Positions 17,612-24,350 of a stretch of DNA of 64,000 nucleotides are shown in pieces. Source of the DNA: Chloroflexota bacterium (GTDB lineage Bacteria > Chloroflexota > UBA11872); assembly GCA_026706485.1 (NCBI GenBank), contig JAPOYR010000007.1:1-64000 (forward strand). Direction: 5' to 3'. The position numbers and the translations under genes are program-made. The notes under the pieces are model-generated. The model searched no databases and had not been told where the DNA came from. It worked only from the letters and a program-made list of their open reading frames with translations. Position 1 is the first letter of the stretch. Every line of letters begins with the position of its first letter.

Positions 17612-18315
17612 GCGCGGGCAAGGGCGCGCGCGGCGAGGTGTGCCTGTCGCAGCGGCTCCGGCTGGCGAAAACGTCCCGTGCACCGCAACACCAGGGCCGT
17701 CGCCGCTTGCAGCGAGAGCCTGTGGCCCACCGACACGAACACCGGCGACACGTCGGCCCGCGTGCGCAGCACGGCGCCCACCACCTCGCCTCGCAGCGTC
17801 AGCGCGGCCTGCGATCCGCGCGGCCCGTCGGGCATCGGGTGGTCACCCACGAGTCGCGTCTTGGCGCAGCCGGCGGTGGGCAGATCGAGCGACAGTCCGA
17901 GGTGGCAGGCCAGGCCGAAGCGCCGCGGGTGCGCCAAGCCGTGCCCGTCCACCAGCACCGCCTGTGGCGTCGTGCGCAAACGCTTCACGGCGGCCAGCGC
18001 CGCCGGCAGCTCGCGAAACGCCAGCAGGCCGGTGAGGTAGGGAAAGCCTACCGGCTCCTCCGCCGTGGCCGTCTCGCGCAACTCGAGCGTCGGAATGTGG
18101 ACCAGCGCCGCCACCGCAATGGCCGTCTCGTGGCGCACGTGCACGTCGACCCCGGCCACAAGGCTGGCGCGCCGCGCCGACCCCGCCGCGACGACGCGCG
18201 TCGCCAACTGTTCCTGCAATGTGCGGGCGCCGGCGGCGTCCGATGGCCAGCCGAGATTCGGAAGCGTCAGCGTTTGCCTAGCCCGCGCCAGTGGACCCCG
18301 ACTGCCGCTCGTCAA
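17608..18315 (-). CDS. nfi: Endonuclease V (deoxyinosine-specific)
   Basis: Repairs deaminated adenine (hypoxanthine) in DNA by nicking one base 3' of the lesion. About 235 residues if the TTG at 18315 is the start. That start overlaps the nucleotidyltransferase gene by 38 nt; the open frame extends further upstream but only inside that gene. Catalytic blocks are AGVDVHVR (metal aspartate), FPYLTGLLAFRELPA, VDGHGLAHPRRFGLACHLGL (second aspartate), and KTRLVGDH. Some positions differ from the consensus (for example T in FPYLTG where P is usual), but the key acidic residues are present. The exact start is uncertain. Confidence 0.85.
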   Translation of the reverse strand: MTSGSRGPLARARQTLTLPNLGWPSDAAGARTLQEQLATRVVAAGSARRASLVAGVDVHVRHETAIAVAALVHIPTLELRETATAEEPVGFPYLTGLLAFRELPAALAAVKRLRTTPQAVLVDGHGLAHPRRFGLACHLGLSLDLPTAGCAKTRLVGDHPMPDGPRGSQAALTLRGEVVGAVLRTRADVSPVFVSVGHRLSLQAATALVLRCTGRFRQPEPLRQAHLAARALARA

Positions 18316-18985
18316 GCTCCTGCTCGAGGCGTGCGTGGTCTTTGACGCTGTCCATGGCGCGCCACCAGGCGCGCGATGGGAACGCACCCAGCTTCCCTTG
18401 GGCGGCAAGGTCGGGAAACGTCGAGTCCTCGTGGTCGCCGACGACGGGTAGCTGGTGCTCGATCTCACGGCTCATCACGTAGACGCCGCCGTTGACCCAA
18501 TGCGGCAGCACGGGGTTGGTGGCGAATTGCCGCACCTGCCGACCCTCGATCTCCACGATGCCGAACTGGCTGACGTAGGGCGTGAGCAGAATGGTGGCGG
18601 TGTTTCCGTCCTCGCGGTGCTGCGCGATCATCGGCGCCAGCTCCTGGGCCGAGAGGATGTCGGCATTCGTGGCGATGAACAGCTCCTCGGTCGCGGGGAT
18701 TTGGGCGCAGCCGAGCCGCAAGCCGCCGCCGCGCCCCATGGGCGTGTCCTCCACCTCGTACGTGATCTCGACCCCCAGGGAGCCTCCGTTGCCGAAGTAG
18801 TCCTGGATGACCGCGTGCATGGCGCCGCAGGACACGACAAACCGATCGACCCCCTGGCCGATCAACCAGTCGATTTGACGCGCCATGATGGGTCGCCCCG
18901 CGACCTCCACCATGGGCTTCGGTCGGTCCGCCGTGAGCGGCCGCAGCCGCTCGCCCTTGCCTCCGGCAATCAGCACCGCGTACAT
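18278..18985 (-). CDS. Sugar-phosphate nucleotidyltransferase
   Basis: 235 residues. The N-terminus LIAGGKGERLRPLTADRPKPM is the nucleotidyltransferase signature (nucleotide binding GGxGxRLxPLT, catalytic lysine in PKPM). NADILS holds the metal-binding aspartate, and VNGGVYVMS is typical of the glucose-1-phosphate thymidylyl-/mannose-1-phosphate guanylyltransferase superfamily. It is short, without a C-terminal hexapeptide-repeat domain, so it may be a heptose- or hexose-1-phosphate guanylyltransferase. First gene of the overlapping set with nfi and the methyltransferase. Confidence 0.85.
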   Translation of the reverse strand: MYAVLIAGGKGERLRPLTADRPKPMVEVAGRPIMARQIDWLIGQGVDRFVVSCGAMHAVIQDYFGNGGSLGVEITYEVEDTPMGRGGGLRLGCAQIPATEELFIATNADILSAQELAPMIAQHREDGNTATILLTPYVSQFGIVEIEGRQVRQFATNPVLPHWVNGGVYVMSREIEHQLPVVGDHEDSTFPDLAAQGKLGAFPSRAWWRAMDSVKDHARLEQELDERQSGSTGAG

Positions 18986-19013
18986 CGCTGACTCTTGCTC
19001 CCCGGTCCTTTCA

Positions 19014-19047
19014 GGGAATCTTCCCGTTACCGATCCCTTAACGGGAA
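19014..19047. promoter_or_regulatory. Two overlapping inverted repeats between divergent genes
   Basis: GGGAATCTTCCC (19014-19025) overlaps TTCCCGTTA ... TAACGGGAA (19021-19029 and 19039-19047, perfect 9-bp arms, 9-nt spacer). They lie 28-62 nt upstream of the nucleotidyltransferase start and about 185 nt before nrdR. The position fits an operator for the minus-strand genes. The arms do not resemble an NrdR box. Confidence 0.4.
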
Positions 19048-19102
19048 ATCTACAGAAACCTGTTGGGACATCCCTTGCGGGCGCCCATTCCGCTGGCGAC
19101 CC

Positions 19103-19129
19103 GGGCAGCCGTCAGGGCTGCCCCTACGG
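19103..19129. repeat. Family E-like palindrome upstream of nrdR
   Basis: GGGCAGCCGTCAGGGCTGCC followed by CCTACGG, the same GGGC...GCCCCTAC layout seen at 40210, 43062 and 60145. It lies in the 245-nt gap between divergent genes. Confidence 0.65.
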
Positions 19130-19190
19130 CGAGCGACGGATCGTCCCCGCCGCATTCTAGGCCGCCGGGGAGCCGCACGACCGGCATCTT

Positions 19191-19199
19191 TGCTAGGTT
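19191..19199 (+). promoter_or_regulatory. Candidate extended -10 element of nrdR
   Basis: TGCTAGGTT (TGn plus TANNNT) lies 31 nt before the proposed CTG start, the same spacing as for lysC and the nucleoside phosphorylase gene. This supports starting translation at 19231 and not further upstream. Confidence 0.45.
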
Positions 19200-19230
19200 C
19201 GGGCGCCCTTGGGGCGATGGGAGACAGACG

Positions 19231-19872
19231 CTGCGCTGCCCGGAATGTGGAACGGATCGCCTGCAAGTGGTCGACTCGCGCGAAGCGCCGGACGCCGTGC
19301 GCCGGCGTCGCGAGTGCAGCGAAGGCCATCGGTTCACGACCTACGAGCGGTGCGAGGTCTTTAGCTGCCCGCGCTGCTCCGCCACCGAAACGCGTGTCGA
19401 AGGCACCGACGTCGGCGCGCGCGGCGTGGCGCGCACCCGTCGCTGTGGTCGCTGCGGCCTGATCTTCGACACCATCGAAGGCCTGGTTCGCCCCGACATT
19501 TCCGTGATCAAAGCCGACGGGCGGCGCGAACCGTTCAGCGGCGGCAAGCTCTTCGGCGCGGTGCGCGCGGCGTGCTCCAAGCGGCCCGTGGTGACCGAGG
19601 ACGTGCTGGTGCTGGCGGACGGCATCGAGGCCGAGCTACGGGACACCGGTCAGACCGAGGTGCGCTCGGCCGTGCTGGCCGAAATGGTCCTCGAGCGGCT
19701 CCAACCGCTCGACGAGGTCGCCTCGGTTCGCTACGCCTCCAGCTACGTCGAGCCCGGCGGGGTGGAAGAGATGCTGACGGTGATTCGCCAGACCCTGGAT
19801 CGGCGAGAGCTGCAATCGATTCGCGAGACGAACCTGCCGCTCGTCGCGGACGAGTCGGAGTCCTCCACCTGA
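19231..19872 (+). CDS. nrdR: NrdR-like ribonucleotide reductase repressor with two zinc ribbons
   Basis: 213 residues from a CTG at 19231 that follows GGGAGA by 6 nt and gives the canonical N-terminus MRCPECG. NrdR represses ribonucleotide reductase genes through a zinc ribbon and a nucleotide-sensing ATP-cone. Here the first ribbon (C3, C6, C29, H33 in RRRRECSEGHRFTTYER) lacks the usual fourth Cys. It is followed by a second, complete ribbon (C46-C49, C72-C75; CPRC ... RTRRCGRCGLIFDTIE). The ATP-cone follows (VIKADGRREPFSGGKLFGAV, ACSKRPV). The only other in-frame starts are TTGs at 19063 and 19075, inside or before repeat DNA. No nrd genes are in view. Confidence 0.85.
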   Translation: MRCPECGTDRLQVVDSREAPDAVRRRRECSEGHRFTTYERCEVFSCPRCSATETRVEGTDVGARGVARTRRCGRCGLIFDTIEGLVRPDISVIKADGRREPFSGGKLFGAVRAACSKRPVVTEDVLVLADGIEAELRDTGQTEVRSAVLAEMVLERLQPLDEVASVRYASSYVEPGGVEEMLTVIRQTLDRRELQSIRETNLPLVADESESST

Positions 19873-19892
19873 ATCCGGCGCCGGCGCGGACG

Positions 19893-21047
19893 GTGCTCCC
19901 CGTCGGCGGGTTCGTGGCGCTTGGCGTTGCGCTTGCCCTGCTCGGCCTGGTGATTGGGCTGCGCCACGAGCTGCGGCTGGCGGTGGACGTGGGCAACGCG
20001 CTGGCATCGCTGATTCCCAGCGACGATCAGTCGGAGACTGCCGAACCCAACGCGCGGAGCGTCGGCTACACGAGCCGCGCGGGCGATGAAATCCCGGCCG
20101 ATCTCTACGCAGCGTCGGCCGACGGCCCCGGCCCGGCGCTGATCCTGGTCAACGGCGTCGAAGTGACCGGACGGCGGCATCCGGTCCTGGTGGCGTTTGC
20201 GGAGTCGCTGGCGCGGGCCGGATTCGTCGTGCTGGCGCCCGAGCAACTCGGCAACGCGGCCTACCGCCTAGTCGATCGCGACCCGGACGCCCTCGTGGCG
20301 GGCTTCGAGTTCCTGGCGCGGCAACCGGAGGTCGATCCCCAGCGAATCGCCTTCGTGGGCGTCTCCACGGGCGGATCGCTGTCGCTCGTGGCCGCCGCCG
20401 ATCCGCGCATCGCCGACGACGTCGCGTTCGTCGCCACCGTCGGCTCCTACTACAGCCTGGCGACGCTGCTCCAGGCCGCCACGACCGGCACCATCCTCGA
20501 CGACGGCGGCCTTCGACCGTTCACCCCGCACCGCTACGTGTGGGGCGTCGCGCGCAACACGTTGGTCAGCCATCTGCCGGACGCCACCGATCAGCGGATG
20601 CTCTACGACCTTTTTCCCGCCGCTTCGCCCGATCCGGACCCTGACGCGCTGGCGCGCACGGACCTCGACGATTTCACGGCGGCCGGTCGGGCCGTCTTCG
20701 AACTCTTTGCCAATCGCGATCCGCAGCAGGCCTCCTATCGCATTCGCCGCATGGAGGCGCACCTGCCGCTCAGTCTCGACGCGCTTTCGCCGGTGGGCGT
20801 GGCCGACGGGATCCAAGCGAAAGTCCGCATGCTCCACGACCTCGGCGACACCTACATTCCAAGCAGCGAGTCCAAGCGCTTGCTGCGTCGACTCGGCCCG
20901 CGGCAGGCGGTGCTCACCCAGACCGACGTGCTGGAGCACGCGCTGCTGGATGAGGTGCAGCTCTCGCCCGACTTCCTGCTGGGCACCTTCGCGCCCGGCA
21001 TGTTGAGCCTGTTTGGGTTTACCTTCGCCGCGCTGCACGGTCTGTGA
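19893..21047 (+). CDS. Membrane-anchored alpha/beta hydrolase
   Basis: About 384 residues if GTG at 19893 is used; a CTG at 19869 overlapping the nrdR stop or a GTG at 19911 are alternatives. One N-terminal hydrophobic helix (VGGFVALGVALALLGLVIGL) anchors the protein, with the catalytic domain probably outside. The nucleophile elbow is FVGVSTGGSLSL, the acid is probably in MLHDLGDTYIP, and the histidine in VLEHALLDEV, near the C-terminus. A second hydrophobic stretch closes the chain. Substrate unknown; the fold suits esterases and dienelactone-hydrolase-like enzymes. Confidence 0.75.
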   Translation: MLPVGGFVALGVALALLGLVIGLRHELRLAVDVGNALASLIPSDDQSETAEPNARSVGYTSRAGDEIPADLYAASADGPGPALILVNGVEVTGRRHPVLVAFAESLARAGFVVLAPEQLGNAAYRLVDRDPDALVAGFEFLARQPEVDPQRIAFVGVSTGGSLSLVAAADPRIADDVAFVATVGSYYSLATLLQAATTGTILDDGGLRPFTPHRYVWGVARNTLVSHLPDATDQRMLYDLFPAASPDPDPDALARTDLDDFTAAGRAVFELFANRDPQQASYRIRRMEAHLPLSLDALSPVGVADGIQAKVRMLHDLGDTYIPSSESKRLLRRLGPRQAVLTQTDVLEHALLDEVQLSPDFLLGTFAPGMLSLFGFTFAALHGL

Positions 21048-21154
21048 TCGAGCCGCCGCGCGGTTGGCCTTTGTGAGGCAAAGGCCCTACCTTCTGTGGC
21101 GATGACGTGGGCGATGGGATCCCCTCGGCCGGTCCCGCCCGGAGGCTGCGCGGC

Positions 21155-22258
21155 ATGAGCAACGACTTGCGGAACGTGGATGTCGCGATCGTCGGCGGCG
21201 GCATCGTGGGCTGTGCAGTGGCGCTGGCCGCGCGTCGCGCCGGACTCACGGCGGCGATCCTGGAGCGCGGACGCATCTGCGGCGAGGCGTCGTCCGTGGC
21301 GGCGGGGCTCATCTGCGGGCAGTACGACGCCGACGGAGACTCGCCGCTGGTCCGGCTGCGATTGGCGGGACGCGACGGATTTCCCGAATTCGCAGAGCTC
21401 TTGGAAGCGCTCGGCGGCGCTCCGGTCGGCTATCTCCCGGGCCCCACCATGGGCGTCGCCCTGACGGACGACGAGCGCGAGCGACTCTTGGCGCGCGTCG
21501 CCGCACAGCGGGAAGCCGGTTTCGACGTCGAGTTCCTCGAACCGGACGAAGCGCGACGTCGCGAGCCTGTGCTGGCGCCTGATGTCACCGGCGCGGCCAT
21601 CTACCCGGACGGGCAGGTCGACACGCATCGATGGGCGCCGATCGTGCATCGCGCGGTCCTGGCGGCGGGCGTGGACGTGCACCTGGGCGCGGAGGTCGTG
21701 GCGATCTCGGGCGGCGCCAGTGCGGCGGTGCGAACCGTGCGCGGCACGGTCAGCGCGGACCACGTCGTGCTGGCCACGGGTCCCTGGGCGCGCGAGCTGC
21801 TTCCCTGGGTTCCCGTCGTCCCGTCCAAGGGGCACATCATCACCTTCGAAGCGCCCAATCTCCGCACGCGCCACGTCATCCACCGGCCCGCCGGCACGCT
21901 GAGCCAGCGATCGGATGGGCGCTTGATCTTCGGCGCCACCAAGGAGCGCGCGGGTTTCGACCGGCGGGTGCGGGCAGGTGCGATCGAGTCGCTGCTCCGC
22001 GCCGCCTCGGCGGGGGTCCCCGGGTTGGCGGACGGAACGCTCACGGGGATTCTGACGGGATTTCGTCCGGACTCCGAGGACGGCCTGCCGTTGATCGGGC
22101 GCGATTCTCGGAGCGGGGTGATGCTCGCGACCGGCCATCACACCCACGGCGTCACGATGAGCTGGCTGACGGGACAGATCGTGGCCCGTCTGCTGACCGG
22201 CGAAGATCCCGGCTACCCGATTGCGCCGTTCAGTCCCGATCGGTTGAGCGATCGTTAG
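21155..22258 (+). CDS. FAD-dependent oxidoreductase (DAO/glycine oxidase family)
   Basis: 367 residues from ATG 21155, with GGAGG 9 nt upstream. The dinucleotide-binding motif is VDVAIVGGGIVGCAVALAARRAG. Later blocks LATGPWARELLPWVPVVPSKGH and TGFRPDSEDGLPLIG ... TGHHTHGVTMSW match D-amino acid or glycine oxidases and ThiO. No thi genes are nearby, so the amine substrate is open. It stands alone, with repeats on both sides. Confidence 0.85.
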   Translation: MSNDLRNVDVAIVGGGIVGCAVALAARRAGLTAAILERGRICGEASSVAAGLICGQYDADGDSPLVRLRLAGRDGFPEFAELLEALGGAPVGYLPGPTMGVALTDDERERLLARVAAQREAGFDVEFLEPDEARRREPVLAPDVTGAAIYPDGQVDTHRWAPIVHRAVLAAGVDVHLGAEVVAISGGASAAVRTVRGTVSADHVVLATGPWARELLPWVPVVPSKGHIITFEAPNLRTRHVIHRPAGTLSQRSDGRLIFGATKERAGFDRRVRAGAIESLLRAASAGVPGLADGTLTGILTGFRPDSEDGLPLIGRDSRSGVMLATGHHTHGVTMSWLTGQIVARLLTGEDPGYPIAPFSPDRLSDR

Positions 22259-22452
22259 CTTCCCGCCGTCGGAAACCTCTGCACAGACTGTCGACATCCC
22301 ACGCCCGAGCGCCGGATCACCCTCACCCTAGCCCTCTCCCATCAAGGGAGAGGGGACCGGACCTGCTCCCACCGACTGTGAGATGTCCAAACTCGATTCC
22401 GGCCTTCGCCGGAATGACGGAGGGGTTCGCGACGGTCCCCATTACGGCGATT
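22259..22452. repeat. Intergenic repeats between convergent genes
   Basis: The gap holds a family A unit (22318-22360, CCTCACCCTAGCCCTCTCCC plus reverse arm) and a family C unit (22395-22420, GATTCCGGCCTTCGCCGGAA plus TGACGG). It lies between the FAD oxidoreductase and polX, which face each other. Confidence 0.75.
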
Positions 22453-24198
22453 CTATCGATGTGGCGACCAGCGCCGCGGCTTTGGTTGGCTCAGCCACGC
22501 CGTCAGGGCCTCCGGCGCCATGGTGTTGAGCACGTCGCCGGCGGTGAGCCACGCGCGGCGAGCCGTGGCGACGCCGTAGCGCATGTAGGCCAGGCTTTCG
22601 GGGCGGTGAGCGTCGGAGTTGATGGCAATGGGCACCCCCAGCTCCTTGGCCCGGCGTGCCATCACGTCGTCCAGGTCGAGTCGCTCCGGTGAGGCGTTGA
22701 TTTCCATGGCCGTGCCGGTCTCGGTGGTCGCCGTATCATTAAAAAAAAAAACGAACTCGTAGCCGTCGCGGTAGCCGAGCATGCGCCCCGTGGGATGGCC
22801 GATCACGTCCACGTGGGGGTTGCGAATCGCCGCGATCAGCCGCGCCGTCATGGCCTCGCGCGGCTGATTGAAGTTGCTGTGAATCGACGCCACCACGACG
22901 TCGAGCTCGGCCAACAGGTCGTCGTCGTAGTCAAGAGCGCCGTCGCTCAGAATCTCGACCTCGCTGCCGTGCAGCACCCGAATGCCGGAAACATTGGCCC
23001 TCGCCTGCTCGATTTCGTCCCGCTGCGCCGTGATTCGCTCCGGCGACAGGCCGTTGGCGACCTGCAAGCTGCCCGAGTGGTCCGTGATGCCGATGAAGGC
23101 GTATCCGGCGGCCTGCGCCGCCTGCACCATATCGGCGATCGACGCCGCGCCGTCGCTCCAGAGTGAATGCCCGTGGAACTCACCGCGGATGTCGGACAGC
23201 TCGATGAGCTCGGGCAGCGAGCCGTCCGCCGCCGCGGCAACCTCGCCGCGGCTCTCGCGAAGCTCGGGCGGAATCACGGGCAATCCGAGGGCCGCGTAGA
23301 CATCGGCCTCGCTGGGCGCGGGCCGGCGCACCTGGGTCTCGACCTCATCCAGCCCCCACTCGTTGAGCGACAGGCCCAATGCCAGCGCGCGGTGCCGCAA
23401 CTCGATGTTGTGCTCCTTCGACCCGGTGAAGTAGACCAGCGCCGCGCCGTAACTGTTCGGCGGCACCACCAGCAGATCGACCTGGAGATTGTTGGCCACC
23501 AGCACGCTGGATTTGGTCGAGCCCGACGCCAGCACCTCGTCGATGGCCTCGTGGTCGAGGAAGTGGCGCATCACCGGGTCGGGGTCGTCGGCGGCGGCCA
23601 GGATGTCCAGGTCGCCAATGGTCTCCCGCATCCGGCGCAGGCTGCCGGCGCAGGTCGCCTCGGATACGCCGGGTGCCGCGCGAACGTGGGCCGCGAGGTG
23701 CTCCGCCAGCGGCAGCACGTCGCCCAGCAGGTGGCGCGCGGTGCGTTCGCGGAAGCGCTGCAGCTCGCGCAGGAGGCGTTCCTGCCGCTTGGCGCCGATG
23801 CTGCGCACCTGCGCCAACTCGTTCGCTCGCGCCGCCGCTTCCAACTCGTCGATGCTGGTGATCTCCAGCTTCGTGTAGAGCGTGGCCGCGGTCTTGGGGC
23901 CGAGGCCGGGCACTCGCAGCATGTCGAAGACGCCGGGCGGAATCTCGGCCCGCAATTCCTCGTATTCCGCGACGCTGCCGGTGGTCACGAGCTCGCGCAG
24001 GAATCCCGCAATGCCCTTGCCGATGCCCGGCACCGACTCCAGCGAATCGCTCGCGACCAACTCGCCCAGGTCGACGGTTAGCCCGTCCACCCGGCGCGAA
24101 GCCGTGCGAAACGCCCGCACGCGAAACTGATTGGCGCCGCGGAGCTCCAGCACGTCCGCGAATGCTTCCAGCAGATCGGCCGCGTCCTTGTTTGTCAT
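22453..24198 (-). CDS. polX: DNA polymerase/3'-5' exonuclease PolX
   Basis: 581 residues from ATG 24198 (MTNKDAADLLEAFADVLELRG). Family X repair polymerase: two helix-hairpin-helix segments (SVPGIGKGIAGFL, RVPGLGPKTAATLY), the nucleotidyl-transfer aspartates in ETIGDLDILAA and NNLQVDLLVV, and FTGSKEHNIELR. A C-terminal PHP exonuclease domain starts EFHGHSLWSDG and ends INSDAHRP. Residues after YRDGYEF are abnormal: FVFFFNDTATTE is the translation of an oligo-T run plus the Illumina P5 adapter, in place of the family's own residues, with the length kept. The gene is otherwise intact. Confidence 0.92.
   Translation of the reverse strand: MTNKDAADLLEAFADVLELRGANQFRVRAFRTASRRVDGLTVDLGELVASDSLESVPGIGKGIAGFLRELVTTGSVAEYEELRAEIPPGVFDMLRVPGLGPKTAATLYTKLEITSIDELEAAARANELAQVRSIGAKRQERLLRELQRFRERTARHLLGDVLPLAEHLAAHVRAAPGVSEATCAGSLRRMRETIGDLDILAAADDPDPVMRHFLDHEAIDEVLASGSTKSSVLVANNLQVDLLVVPPNSYGAALVYFTGSKEHNIELRHRALALGLSLNEWGLDEVETQVRRPAPSEADVYAALGLPVIPPELRESRGEVAAAADGSLPELIELSDIRGEFHGHSLWSDGAASIADMVQAAQAAGYAFIGITDHSGSLQVANGLSPERITAQRDEIEQARANVSGIRVLHGSEVEILSDGALDYDDDLLAELDVVVASIHSNFNQPREAMTARLIAAIRNPHVDVIGHPTGRMLGYRDGYEFVFFFNDTATTETGTAMEINASPERLDLDDVMARRAKELGVPIAINSDAHRPESLAYMRYGVATARRAWLTAGDVLNTMAPEALTAWLSQPKPRRWSPHR
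22719..22751 (-). other. Illumina P5 adapter remnant and homopolymer (assembly artefact)
   Basis: On the minus strand, T11 (22751-22741) is followed by AATGATACGGCGACCACCGA and GA (22740-22719), which equals the first 22 bases of the Illumina P5 adapter. The match ends where the adapter would continue TCTACAC and the gene continues CCGGC. The true bases of polX here are unknown. Confidence 0.95.
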
Positions 24199-24350
24199 GC
24201 TCGTTCGCGCATCTCGTCCACCGATCTCGGGCGGTTCCGGCGATTGCCGTGGCGTTGCATTCTCACCGAATCCCTGACAGCGCGCGCAATCGGACGCGGC
24301 AGCGGGACGCTCGACATCGTGGTTGCACGACGCCATGCTAGGCGGCGACT

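Noticed and set aside
19063-19230. N-terminal extension of NrdR from TTG 19063
   Set aside because: The extra 56 residues are low complexity, include translated repeat DNA, and overlap the likely promoter.
22741-22751. A11/T11 homopolymer as a phase-variable switch in polX
   Set aside because: It is directly joined to adapter sequence, so it is best explained as a sequencing artefact.
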